Of a stretch of DNA of 60,216 bases, positions 35,828 through 46,200 are shown in pieces. The position numbers and the translations under genes were made by a program. Below the pieces are notes generated by a model. That model made no database searches and was not told where the DNA came from. It saw nothing but the letters and a program-made list of their open reading frames with translations. This DNA comes from Nostoc sp. NOS(2021) (GTDB lineage: Bacteria > Cyanobacteriota > Cyanobacteriia > Cyanobacteriales > Nostocaceae), in the NCBI RefSeq assembly GCF_017115025.1, contig NZ_JABXKM010000224.1, positions 1 through 60,216 on the forward strand, given 5' to 3'. Each line of letters opens with the position of its first letter. Within the stretch, counting starts at the first letter, position 1.

Positions 35828-36061
35828 TTACAATTCAGGATGAGCAGATTTTTCTTGCATCGCCTGACGTAAGCTTAAAGGACGCATATCTGTCCATGCT
35901 TCTTCGATATAGGCTAAACATTCAGCTTTAGAGCCTTCTTTGCCTACAGATTTCCATCCTAATGGCAGTTCCTGTTTCCATTTCGGCCAAATTGAATATT
36001 GTTCTTCATGATTGACTACTACAAGATAAATAGTTTCGTCGTTGTGTTCGTTGTTACTCAT
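35828..36061 (-). CDS. MbtH-like protein
   Basis: A 77-residue protein with the MbtH signature: [27 protein letters not shown] and TDMRPLSLR. MbtH-like proteins bind adenylation domains and are often needed for their folding and activity. Its ATG overlaps the stop codon of the upstream synthetase as ATGA, so the two are translationally coupled. It is the only MbtH gene in the window and may serve several of the nine adenylation domains. It is slightly longer at the C-terminus than typical members (about 65-70 residues). Confidence 0.95.
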   Translation of the reverse strand: MSNNEHNDETIYLVVVNHEEQYSIWPKWKQELPLGWKSVGKEGSKAECLAYIEEAWTDMRPLSLRQAMQEKSAHPEL

Positions 36062-39000
36062 GGTTTTTTAGGCTCCTTTATTTTGGTCATAACTAATATG
36101 CCGTCATCGCTTAAGTTTACAGAACGGCGTTGACGCGATGCTTTGGGGATATCGGCGGTTGTTTGCACAGTTGGAGAAGCTGCTAGTAAAAGAGCGATCG
36201 CTTCTGGGGTGCGATGGGTGAATAATTGAGGTAGGGGAAACTCGGTTTGATAGGTTTGGCGCAAACGGATGGCTAATTGGGTAACTAGCAAGGAATCTCC
36301 GCCAATTTCAAAGAAATCATCGGTAACTCCTACCCGTTCTATTTGTAATAAACTAGCCATCAGGGAACAGATAGTTGCTTCTTGGTCATTTCTGGGTGCA
36401 ATGTAAGGTTTCCTTGTCCAACTCCAATCGGGTGCTGGTAAGGCTTTGTGGTCTACTTTGCCGTTCACTGTTAAGGGAATGGCTTCTAGTGGCACAAAGA
36501 CCCCTGGAATCATATAATCTGGTAATTTGCTCTTTAAAAACTCTGGTAAGACGGTTTTCAGGTCTGACTCGCTATTAGAAATAAAGTAGGCAATTAGCCG
36601 ATTATCCCCATTTGCAGCTTTCCCCACGGTGACTAAGGCTTCTTTAACTTGAGGGTGAGTGCTGAGAACGGCGGTAATTTCCCCTGGTTCAATACGAAAA
36701 CCGCGTATTTTAACTTGCTGGTCGGCGCGTCCAAGATATTCTAGTTCGCCATTCGGTAAACGACGCGCTAAATCTCCACTGCGATATAGACGACTACCGG
36801 GAGTTTTGGCGTAGGGGTCGGGAATAAATCTCTCTGCACTCAAACAAGGCTGATGCAGATAACCCCGCGTCACTCCCGCACCGCCAATGTACATTTCCCC
36901 AGGAACTCCTACCGGCATTGGTTCCAGATTTTCATCTAAGATATAGAGATTTAAATCGGGAATCGGTTGACCAATAACGCTACCTCGATTGGTGTTTACA
37001 TCTGCTTGGATAATAGGTCTATAGGTGACATGAACGGTGGTTTCGGTGATGCCGTACATATTAATTAACCTCGGTTTTTCGTCGCCATATAACTCAAACC
37101 AAGGTTGTAGGCTTGGTAATTCTAAGGCTTCTCCACCGAAAATTACGTACCGTAAAGGTAGTTTTTCTGTCTCTATTGTTGCTATTTGAATTAATTGCTT
37201 GAAGGCTGAAGGAGTTTGATTTAATACCGTGACTTTGTGGTTTTGGAGCAGTTGGTAAAAGTCCTTTGGTGAGCGACTTGTCCAATAGGGGACTACGACT
37301 ACTTGACCGCCATACAACAAGGCTCCCCACAGTTCCCAAACGGAGAAATCGAAGGCGTAAGAGTGAAACAATGTCCAAATATCTGCACTGTTAAATTCAA
37401 ACCAGGATTGAGTGGCTTTGAGCAGGCGGATAACGTTAGCATGGGTAACGATACAACCTTTGGGTTTACCTGTGGAACCACTTGTATAAATTACATAAGC
37501 GGGATGCTCTGGTAATATCTGAACTGCTAAGGACTCATTGCTTTGATTTTCTAGTTGGGTGGCTATATCTTCTAGAATGACAATTTCGGTATCACCTGCG
37601 GGAATTTGGGTAACAACTGAACGCTGGGTGATGAGTAGAGAAACGCCACTATCTTGTAATAGAAAATCAATGCGATCGCTCGGATAACTAGTATCAACTG
37701 GAACATAAGCACCACCAGCTTTGAGAATTGCCAGGATGGCTATTACTAACTGTTCGGAACGTTCTAAACAAAGCCCCACAAGGGTTTCTGGTCTAACGCC
37801 TCGGTTTTTTAGGTAATGTGCAAGGCGATTGGAACGAGTATCTAATTCTGCAAAACTGAGAGTAGTTTCTTGGAAACAGAGGGCGGTTTTATACGCATAT
37901 TGGGACACCGCTTGAGTAAAAGCAAAAACCAGAGTTTGGTCAGATAGATAACTGGCTGAGTTGAGATTGGAAGCTTGCAGTAAGCTATGGCGTTCTTCAG
38001 CAGAGATGAGCGATCGCCTGTGGTATATTGTTTGGGTTTCAGAGGCGAGTTCAGTCAGGGCAGTTTGATAATACTTGCCATATTGCTCAACTTGTGCTGC
38101 CCCAAACTGCTGCACGTCATAGATTAAATTCAATTGCAGGGCTGCACTTTTTGGAACCAGACAAAACTCTACCAGAAAGGGAAAGTCTGTCTCTTCAAAA
38201 ATATCAACGTTCTTAACTTCAACTTGGGGTAGATTTAGCAAGCCTTCATATACGTGAAAATGGACGTAGTTGAATCCCACTTCAAATAGAGGACGTTGAT
38301 CAATCAGGCGTTGCATCTCAGCTAACGGGAAATTCCGATAAGGGAGGATGTCCCGTTCAGCACGGAAAACGGCTTGGATTAACTCTAACCAACTACCAGA
38401 TGTCAATTGCATCCTCAACGGTACCGTATTGACGAACAAACCCAACAGATTTTGACTGTCGAGGGTTTCGGGTCGTCCATTGATGACGTTACCAGTTACG
38501 ACTTCATTTTGTCCAGTTAAAAAGGAGAGAACGCGCAGATGCACGGCTAAAAGCGCTGTTTTCAGAGGAACTCCGGCATTTTTGGCAAGTTTGCGGAGGT
38601 TATTCGCTAACTGCTCGTTAATGGTGATTGATAAGCGTTGCAGATGGCGTTTTAGAGACATGGGATGCTCTACATTCAGACGCGGGAGGGTGCTAACTTC
38701 CAAGTTGCTGAGATGTTTTTGCCAAAATTCTTGCAGTTCCTTGTCAGCGATCGCTTGTTGTTCTTGAGTGATAAAATCTCTGTAAGCAATCTCTGGAACT
38801 GTCAACGCTGGAACATTTCCGGTTTCTAAATACTGAACATAACGTTGTAACAATTGCGTGAGCAATGTTGCGACACTCCAACCATCCAGAATGACGTGGT
38901 GAAAACTGAAGCTGAAGCTGAGTTGTTCATCTGAGAGTCGGTGAATCTGGAAGCGGAATAAGGGAGGTTTCGTAATATCAAAGGAGCGGGTTTTTTCAGA

Positions 39001-42000
39001 TTCAATCCATTCCACAACTTGCTGAGGTGCATTCGCTCCCAAATTACGTAAATCGACAACCGTTAAAGGTAATTCAACTTGGGCGTGAACGATTTGAATC
39101 GGCGTGCTGTATCCTGTCCAATGGAAAGAAGTCCGCAATACTGGATGTGCTAGACATATATCAGCGATCGCATTTTTCCAAGCTGCTTCAGAATAGGTGA
39201 GGCGTAAATCAAAGGTGAAAATTTGGTGGAAAATCGCCGAATCAGGATGCATCTCACTGTGATAGAGCATTCCCCCCTGTAAACTGGAGAGGGGATAAGC
39301 ATCTTCTGCATCTTTTGGTAAACGTTGGCGATCGCTTTCTGATAGAAGGTAAATATCAATATTTTCACTTAACTCAGTTGTAGTTAATACTGCTTTTTTC
39401 ACAGCCAACTGACGCACAGTTGCAAACTCATAGAGGTCTCTGGCGGAAATTGCAAAACCTGCTTTTTTAGCTTTAGCGATCACTTGCAAAGCCAGAATTG
39501 AATCACCGCCAATTTCAAAGAAATTATCATCAATCCCGACTTTTTCCAGACCAAGGACTGCGGCTACAATTGCACAGAAGCTTTCTTCATCAGCATTGCG
39601 GGGAGCTACATAATCTTCTTCTACCCTTAAAAGGTTCCAATCGGTCGCGGGTAATGCTTTAGTATCAATTTTACCATTAACAGTCAAAGGAAAGGCTTCT
39701 AAACTCACGTAAGCTGCTGGTATCATATACTCAGGCAGCTTGGTTTTTAGGTATTGACGCAATTCATTGCTATTGGGATGAGATTCTCCTGGAACATAAT
39801 AAGCAACCAGCCTATTTTCTTCTTCCCATTCATCAGTCAAAATCAAAGCTTCACGAACTTGAGAATGGGACGTTAGCGCTGTTTGGATTTCTCCCAACTC
39901 AATCCGAAAACCGCGAATTTTGACTTGTCTATCTACCCTTCCTAAATATTCTAAATCACCGTTAGGCAATCTTCGCGCTAAATCGCCACTGCGGTAAAGT
40001 CGTCCTTCTGCAAAAGGATTCGGTAAAAACCGTTCTGCTGTCAGTGCGGGACGATTTAAATAACCGCAAGTCACCCCTGCACCGGCGACATAAATTTCCC
40101 CTGGTAATCCATCAGCAACGGGTTCTAGTTTTTCATCGAGCAGGTATATCTGCAAGTCGGGAATCTCTGTACCGATTACACTAGCACGGTTTTTGGTGAG
40201 GTCGCTCTGGTAAATGGGGCGATAGGTGACATGAACAGTGGTTTCTGTAATCCCGTACATATTAATTAGACGCGGGGTTTTATCTCCGTATCGTTCCAGC
40301 CAGGGATTCAGACTTGGCAAATCTAAAGCTTCACCGCCAAAGATAACATAGCGCAACGCCAGTTTTCCCACACTGGCTTCGTCGGCGCGAATCAGTTGGT
40401 TGAACGCCGAAGGAGTTTGATTGAGGACAGTTACTTTTTCTGTGGTGAGAAATTCGCGGAATGTTTCTGGCGTTCTACTTAACCAGAAAGGAACAATAAT
40501 CACTCTACCACCGTAGAGCAAAGCTCCCCACAATTCCCACACAGAAAAATCAAAAGCGAAGGAGTGAAACAGCGTCCAAATATCTTTTTCGTTAAAGCCA
40601 AACCAAGCTTCTGTGGAACGCATTAGCCGGATGGCGTTAGCATGGGTTACAACACAACCTTTAGGTGTACCAGTGGAACCACTCGTGTAAATTATATAAG
40701 CGGGAAATTCCGATTGAAAGTAAATTTGTGGTGATGTATCTGGCTGATTGCTAAGTTCCTTTTCTATAGATTTGAGAGTGAATGCTACTACTTCTTTGTT
40801 AGTCAATTCGGATAAAACTGAGTCTTCAGAAATGAGTGCCGAAATCCCGCTATCTTCTAGAATTAGTTGCAGACGTGCAGAGGGAGAATTAGGATCTAGG
40901 GGAACATAGGCTGCACCAGCTTTCAGGATTCCTAGTATGGCAATAATTACGTTTTCTGAACGTTCTAAACATAATCCTACTCGTGTTCCTGGCTGCACTC
41001 CTTGGCTTTGCAAATAATGAGCGAGGCGATTCGCCTTTGCATTGAGTTCGGCGTAGGTGAGAGTGATTTTGTTAAATTGAACTGCGATATTTTCAGAATA
41101 CTTATTGGCGGTGCTATCAAAAGCAGAAACGAGTGTTTCTGTGGTTAACGCGGAACCTAACCCTCTAACCCCCTTCCCTACAAGGGAAGGGGGAAAATTC
41201 AAAGCCTCTCCCCTACAAGGGTAGAGGTTTTCAATATCCCGTGAAACTCTTGTTTCTGGTAATACAATAGAAAGGCTAGAAATGGTTTTTTCTAAATTTT
41301 CTCCAGCTTCCTCAAACAGGTTTTGGAAGTTTGTAACTATCTGTTCTACTGTCTCAGAATCTAGATAGGAAAGGTTGTAGTCAAAATCAATTTTGATGTC
41401 ACTATGTTCCTCATATTCTCGCACATAGATAATGAGTGGAACTTTCTGTTGATAGCTGTAGAGAGGAACACAGCTTGTTTCACTATTAGTAAAACATTCG
41501 TTGTAATCGTGTCTTTCATAGGAAAGATAAACTTCAAATAAATGGTCTTTGCTACTTGGTTGTAAGCCAGAAATTCGCTTTATTTCTCCTAAAGGAAAGC
41601 GTTGATGGCGATAGTCTTGCCGTAATAGAGAACGGATTTGATCTAGAAGTTCATGGACTGTTTTATTGCCATTGATTTCCACCCGGAATGGAATAGTGCT
41701 GACAAATAAACCAATGGCATCTTTAAAGCTTTTTTTATTGCGATTTAAAAGAGACAAACCAACAACTAAATCACTTTTGGTATAGCGTTTAGCTAAATAA
41801 ATTGTAACTAAACTCAGAATCAAATGAAAAACATTTGATTGGATATTTTGGACAATAGTATTAACTCGGTTATATTGCTCACGAGAAATATAAATAGATT
41901 GGCGGTTCCCCATCAATTTTTGGGATTTAATTTGAGGGAAAATATTAGGTGAAACCTGCTTTAAGCGCTGCTGCCAATATTCGCGATCGCGCTGAAAATT

Positions 42001-42564
42001 ATTTGATTTTAAATAATCTGATTCTTCCTGAAGATATTCACTTAAATACCAATCTCTTTCTGTTTGATTATCTGCACCGTTGTTGATAATTTGATTGTAA
42101 GTTCTTATGAATTCTCTGAAGAAAATAGAGGTTCCCCAACCATCGGTAATAACATGATGATATTTACCAAAAATAATATGTTTTTGGCTGTTGGTACGAA
42201 TTAGTTGAAAAGCCACAAGTGGGGTATTTTCACCAAAGCTAAAAGGCGTGGAAAATTCTCTTTTTATATATTTTTCGGCATCTCCTTCACTATCTTCATG
42301 ACTGGAGAAATCAACCAAAGTCACTTTTGCATCTTGGTGCGGTGCAATTGTCTGCAAAGGTTTGCCTTCAGATTCATAAATTCGTGTTCGTAAACCTGGA
42401 TGGGAGCGGATTATTTTGTTAATTGCATAATTGAAAACTTCAATATCGAAAACACCCTGAACCGTGACAACTGCACCGATATTCAGATGGGAACCTTCCA
42501 ACCACATCATTTGGTCGATATAAATTTCTCTTTGATTGATTGATAATGGAAATATTTTATTCAC
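36058..42564 (-). CDS. NRPS, two modules, probable initiating enzyme: C(starter)-A(Thr)-T-C-A(Thr)-T
   Basis: A 2168-residue synthetase. Approximate residues: C 3-430 with HHVITDGWG near 137; A (YTSGSTG 625, FDFSVWE 671); T (IGGDSI 1019); C from [11 protein letters not shown] near 1085 (HHVILDG 1224); A (YTSGSTG 1694, FDFSVWE 1739); T (IGGDSL 2086); then an 80-residue tail with basic ASRQRRS. Both adenylation domains read DFWNIGMVHK (Thr). The first C domain ([17 protein letters not shown]) does not look like an LCL or DCL linker domain and has no module before it, so it probably acylates Thr with a fatty acid. With no E or TE domain, an L-Thr-linked chain must pass to an LCL domain, fitting the one that opens 4029-13130. 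Between C and A (residues about 440-471) is a peptide encoded by repeat DNA. Promoter side: a 715-bp region shared with the divergent synthetase. Confidence 0.94.
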   Translation of the reverse strand: MNKIFPLSINQREIYIDQMMWLEGSHLNIGAVVTVQGVFDIEVFNYAINKIIRSHPGLRTRIYESEGKPLQTIAPHQDAKVTLVDFSSHEDSEGDAEKYIKREFSTPFSFGENTPLVAFQLIRTNSQKHIIFGKYHHVITDGWGTSIFFREFIRTYNQIINNGADNQTERDWYLSEYLQEESDYLKSNNFQRDREYWQQRLKQVSPNIFPQIKSQKLMGNRQSIYISREQYNRVNTIVQNIQSNVFHLILSLVTIYLAKRYTKSDLVVGLSLLNRNKKSFKDAIGLFVSTIPFRVEINGNKTVHELLDQIRSLLRQDYRHQRFPLGEIKRISGLQPSSKDHLFEVYLSYERHDYNECFTNSETSCVPLYSYQQKVPLIIYVREYEEHSDIKIDFDYNLSYLDSETVEQIVTNFQNLFEEAGENLEKTISSLSIVLPETRVSRDIENLYPCRGEALNFPPSLVGKGVRGLGSALTTETLVSAFDSTANKYSENIAVQFNKITLTYAELNAKANRLAHYLQSQGVQPGTRVGLCLERSENVIIAILGILKAGAAYVPLDPNSPSARLQLILEDSGISALISEDSVLSELTNKEVVAFTLKSIEKELSNQPDTSPQIYFQSEFPAYIIYTSGSTGTPKGCVVTHANAIRLMRSTEAWFGFNEKDIWTLFHSFAFDFSVWELWGALLYGGRVIIVPFWLSRTPETFREFLTTEKVTVLNQTPSAFNQLIRADEASVGKLALRYVIFGGEALDLPSLNPWLERYGDKTPRLINMYGITETTVHVTYRPIYQSDLTKNRASVIGTEIPDLQIYLLDEKLEPVADGLPGEIYVAGAGVTCGYLNRPALTAERFLPNPFAEGRLYRSGDLARRLPNGDLEYLGRVDRQVKIRGFRIELGEIQTALTSHSQVREALILTDEWEEENRLVAYYVPGESHPNSNELRQYLKTKLPEYMIPAAYVSLEAFPLTVNGKIDTKALPATDWNLLRVEEDYVAPRNADEESFCAIVAAVLGLEKVGIDDNFFEIGGDSILALQVIAKAKKAGFAISARDLYEFATVRQLAVKKAVLTTTELSENIDIYLLSESDRQRLPKDAEDAYPLSSLQGGMLYHSEMHPDSAIFHQIFTFDLRLTYSEAAWKNAIADICLAHPVLRTSFHWTGYSTPIQIVHAQVELPLTVVDLRNLGANAPQQVVEWIESEKTRSFDITKPPLFRFQIHRLSDEQLSFSFSFHHVILDGWSVATLLTQLLQRYVQYLETGNVPALTVPEIAYRDFITQEQQAIADKELQEFWQKHLSNLEVSTLPRLNVEHPMSLKRHLQRLSITINEQLANNLRKLAKNAGVPLKTALLAVHLRVLSFLTGQNEVVTGNVINGRPETLDSQNLLGLFVNTVPLRMQLTSGSWLELIQAVFRAERDILPYRNFPLAEMQRLIDQRPLFEVGFNYVHFHVYEGLLNLPQVEVKNVDIFEETDFPFLVEFCLVPKSAALQLNLIYDVQQFGAAQVEQYGKYYQTALTELASETQTIYHRRSLISAEERHSLLQASNLNSASYLSDQTLVFAFTQAVSQYAYKTALCFQETTLSFAELDTRSNRLAHYLKNRGVRPETLVGLCLERSEQLVIAILAILKAGGAYVPVDTSYPSDRIDFLLQDSGVSLLITQRSVVTQIPAGDTEIVILEDIATQLENQSNESLAVQILPEHPAYVIYTSGSTGKPKGCIVTHANVIRLLKATQSWFEFNSADIWTLFHSYAFDFSVWELWGALLYGGQVVVVPYWTSRSPKDFYQLLQNHKVTVLNQTPSAFKQLIQIATIETEKLPLRYVIFGGEALELPSLQPWFELYGDEKPRLINMYGITETTVHVTYRPIIQADVNTNRGSVIGQPIPDLNLYILDENLEPMPVGVPGEMYIGGAGVTRGYLHQPCLSAERFIPDPYAKTPGSRLYRSGDLARRLPNGELEYLGRADQQVKIRGFRIEPGEITAVLSTHPQVKEALVTVGKAANGDNRLIAYFISNSESDLKTVLPEFLKSKLPDYMIPGVFVPLEAIPLTVNGKVDHKALPAPDWSWTRKPYIAPRNDQEATICSLMASLLQIERVGVTDDFFEIGGDSLLVTQLAIRLRQTYQTEFPLPQLFTHRTPEAIALLLAASPTVQTTADIPKASRQRRSVNLSDDGILVMTKIKEPKKP
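41160..41230. repeat. Palindromic repeat inserted in frame in an NRPS gene
   Basis: Two adjacent hairpins lie in the C-A linker of the minus-strand synthetase: CCCCCTTCCCT-ACA-AGGGAAGGGGG (41169-41193, perfect 11-bp stem) and CCTCTCCCCT...AGGGTAGAGG (41205-41227). They are translated in frame as a Gly/Pro/Leu-rich spacer ([15 protein letters not shown]). The same repeat, broken by a MITE, is at 34548-34568 and 34736-34760. Confidence 0.85.
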
Positions 42565-43279
42565 GGTGTCATAATTCCTTAAATAATTTAACCTTTTTTA
42601 GGGGCAAAAGCTATGGGATAATTGGCTTTCAGGCGAAGTTAATATTTACCAAGTACGCACGGATTGAAAAACATTAAGTTAATTATTTAACACTTACTCT
42701 CAAGGTTGTATAAAGGATTATGGTATAAATTTTAACTATATAAATCTCCTCATTTATAAATATGGTTTAGCTCATTTGAGATAAAATGTTTTTATTTCGA
42801 GAATTTGCTTATAAAAGCTATAACTAAAACTTATCGTCAGTCCAAGTGTGGTTGACAAGAAGATAATTATATGAAATATATGATCATGTCAACACCATGA
42901 TGTAAAAAATTTATCTTATTCTGCAATTGAAGCAGGCTTCCTTGTGCTGAGGGCCAAATCTTGAGAGGTAAAATTTTCCCAAAAATATTGTGAGTCTACA
43001 AATGCAAAGGGCTGGAACTTCCACTAGTACAGACTATAAAGACTGGATTTATGTCTGCTTTGAACGCAACGAGTAAATAGGTTTCAGGATTGTTTAACCC
43101 AAAAATTTTAAGTAAAGATTATGCCTAAAAGAGTCATTTCCAAAAAACCCCTGTTTAACTTTCTTGACATCCATATCTCAGACATACAGAAACATCCCAG
43201 TGCCTTGCAAGATAGCTCCTGTGTCTCTGTGGTTTGATTAAAAAACTATTTTTTACAACTCATTTAGGATTGCTATATT
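42565..43279. promoter_or_regulatory. 715-bp divergent promoter region between two NRPS genes
   Basis: AT-rich DNA between divergent synthetase genes; promoters for both directions should be here. I see no long ORF, no clear operator palindrome and no convincing -10/-35 pair. A 17-mer TTAGGATTGCTATATTA at 43264-43280, ending at the ATG of the plus-strand synthetase, occurs again upstream of the glycosyltransferase at 26838-26854. A 38-codon ORF lies at 43121-43237. Confidence 0.5.
43121..43237 (+). CDS. Small ORF (38 aa) upstream of an NRPS gene, doubtful
   Basis: An ATG-started ORF with a basic N-terminus (MPKRVISKKP), a hydrophobic middle (FNFLDIHI) and the end SSCVSVV. It stops 42 bp before the synthetase start. 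There is no strong ribosome binding site and I recognise no family. It may be a leader peptide or chance. Confidence 0.2.
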   Translation: MPKRVISKKPLFNFLDIHISDIQKHPSALQDSSCVSVV

Positions 43280-46200
43280 ATGATGAACTACTCAGAAATC
43301 AACGATATAGAACTTTTAGAATTCCTTCTAGAAGAGGAAGGACTCGAACTAGAAAAAGACCAGTTTTTAATTCCGCGCCGCAGTCTTACCCAAGCACCTG
43401 CTTCTTTTCAACAAAGGCGCTTGTGGTTTCTTTGTGAATTAGAACCGACATCTTCTGCTTATAATATTTATTCTGTATTTAGTCTACATGGAGATTTGCA
43501 GGTAGAAGCTTTGCAGCAAGCTTTTAAACAATTGCAGCAGCGACATGAAAGCCTACGAACCACATTTATAGCAATTGATGGGGAACCTTGGCAACGGATT
43601 CACCCAAATTATTTAGCCGAAATTATATTAGAAGATTGGAGTAATAATACAACAGAAACTGAAAAACAAATCTTGATAATAGCGCGTTCTGAAGCTGAAT
43701 ATGCCTTTGATTTAGAAACAGGGCCATTAGTGCGATCGCGCCTTTTTCGGCTAGCATCAAAACAATACATACTCACCCTCACTCTTCATCATACCATTGC
43801 TGATGCTTGGTCAATTGGTGTTTTTTTACAAGAAATTGCTGCTCTTTACCAACTGGCTATTAAAAAAGATAAAACAGCACTTCCAGACTTAGAAATTCAA
43901 TACGCCGATTATGCCTTATGGCAACAAGAAAAATTTAACAATTTAGCTTTGCAAGATAGTCTTGCTTATTGGGAGAAACAATTAGCAGAATTACCAGTTT
44001 TGCAATTTCCCATTGATTTTACTAGACCCCGCCTCCAATCATTTCGGGGAGATTTGGTGAAATTTTCTCTACCTATTTCTCTCACAAATGCCATTCGTAC
44101 CTTTAGCCAAAAAGAAGGTACTACTTTATTTATGACCCTGATGGGTGCTTTCCAGGCTCTTTTGGCGCGTTATACCGGACAAGAGGATATACCAGTCGGT
44201 ACTTCCATCGCCAACCGTCCAGGAATCGATGCTGAAAAACTCATTGGTTTTTTCGTCAATATGTTGGTGATTCGCACCGATTTATCAGACGAACCTAGTT
44301 TTCGCAAGCTGCTAAATAGAGTCAGAGAAACAGTACTGGAGGCTTTTGAACATACAGAAGTACCATTTGAAACCTTAGTAGACCGTCTGCATCTTGAACG
44401 AGATACTAGTCGCAATCCTTTATTTCAAATTGCGTTTACTTTATTAAATGCACCCAAGCCGCAATTTAGTACAGGTGATTTAGAAGTTTCAATATTAGCA
44501 ACTCAAGAAGCATCTCGTTTTGATTTAGAGTTGTTTATCACCGAAAGCCAAGAGCAGCTAAATGGGGTTTTATCTTACAACGTAGATTTATTCAAAAGAG
44601 AAACTGTAGAAAGATTTGCGCGTCATTTTTGCCAACTCCTAGAAAATTTAATAGCGCAACCGGATACACCCGTGAGCCGCTTACCTTTTCTGCTGACTGA
44701 AGAATTATCTCAATTAGTTCCAGCTAAACCTCACCAAACTTTTCCCGTGCAATTTTGTTTGCATGAAATCTTTAGTCAACAAGCAAAGTTGCGTCCCCAA
44801 CAGACAGCGTTAATATTTGAAAACGAAACCCTGACATACTCACAATTAAATCATCGCGCTAACCAATTAGCACATCATTTAATTAATCTTGGTGTCAAAC
44901 CAGAATCACGAGTGGGACTGTGGCTGTCTCGTTCTTTAGATTTGGTAGTTTCTATTTTGGCGATTCTGAAAGTGGGTGGGGTTTATGTTCCCTTCGATCC
45001 CGATTATCCGAGCGATCGCATCGCTTATATGATTGAAGATAGTCAAGTTGCAGTTTTGCTCACACACACCCAATTTCAAGAGCAAATTCCACCTTACCAA
45101 GCTACTGTTATATTTATTGATAATTGCAAAGCTGAACTAGCAAAACTACAAACAACAGAACCAGAAGTTTTAGTTCAGCCAGATAACGCAGCTTACATTA
45201 TTTACACCTCCGGTTCCACAGGAAAACCCAAAGGAGTCGTTGTTACCCATCGTCATGTTGTGCGTTTAATGTTGGCTACTGAGAAATGGTTCAAGTTTAA
45301 CGCCAAAGATGTGTGGACACTCTTTCACTCCTGCGCCTTTGATTTCTCCGTTTGGGAAATTTGGGGCGCTCTTTTATTTGGTGGTCGTTTAGTAATTGTA
45401 CCTTATTTAGTAAGTCGTTCTCCCGAAGAATTTTATAACTTACTGTGCGATGCTAAAGTCACAGTTTTAAACCAAACACCTTCAGCCTTTAGACAATTAA
45501 TGCAAGCGGAAGAAATACTTTGTCGGGAAGGAGAACTAGAATTACGCTATGTAATTTTTGGTGGTGAAGCGCTCGATTTAGCAAGTCTAGAAACTTGGTT
45601 TGAACGCCATGATGATGAGTTCCCTTTGCTAGTAAATATGTACGGAATTACAGAAACCACCGTTCACGTTACTTACCGTCCGATTCGCTTAAGGGATGTA
45701 AAACAACGTCTTGGTAGTTTAATTGGCGAACCGATTCCCGACCTTTCTCTATATATTCTAGATCATCACTGCCAACCTGTTCCCATTGGGGTAGTTGGTG
45801 AAATGTATATTGGTGGTGCGGGTGTAACTCGCGGTTATTTTAACCGCCCACAATTAACCGCAGAACGGATGATTCCCAATCCATTTAACAATTCAAACCC
45901 AGAACGTCTCTACAAAACTGGTGATTTAGCTCGTTTCCTTGAGAATGGCGAAATTGAATATATAGGACGTAACGACCATCAAGTAAAAATTCGTGGTTTT
46001 CGCATCGAATTGGGTGAAATTGAAGGAGTTATCAAACGTCATCCAGGGGTGCGCGATGCTTTAGTAATTGTCCAGAAAGAAAGCCAAGAAGATGTGAGAA
46101 TAGCCGCTTACATCGTTCCCAAACATCAAATTCCAGACTATGAAACATTGAAGCAGGAACAAACCCAAGAATGGCAATATACCTTTAACGAAACCTATCG

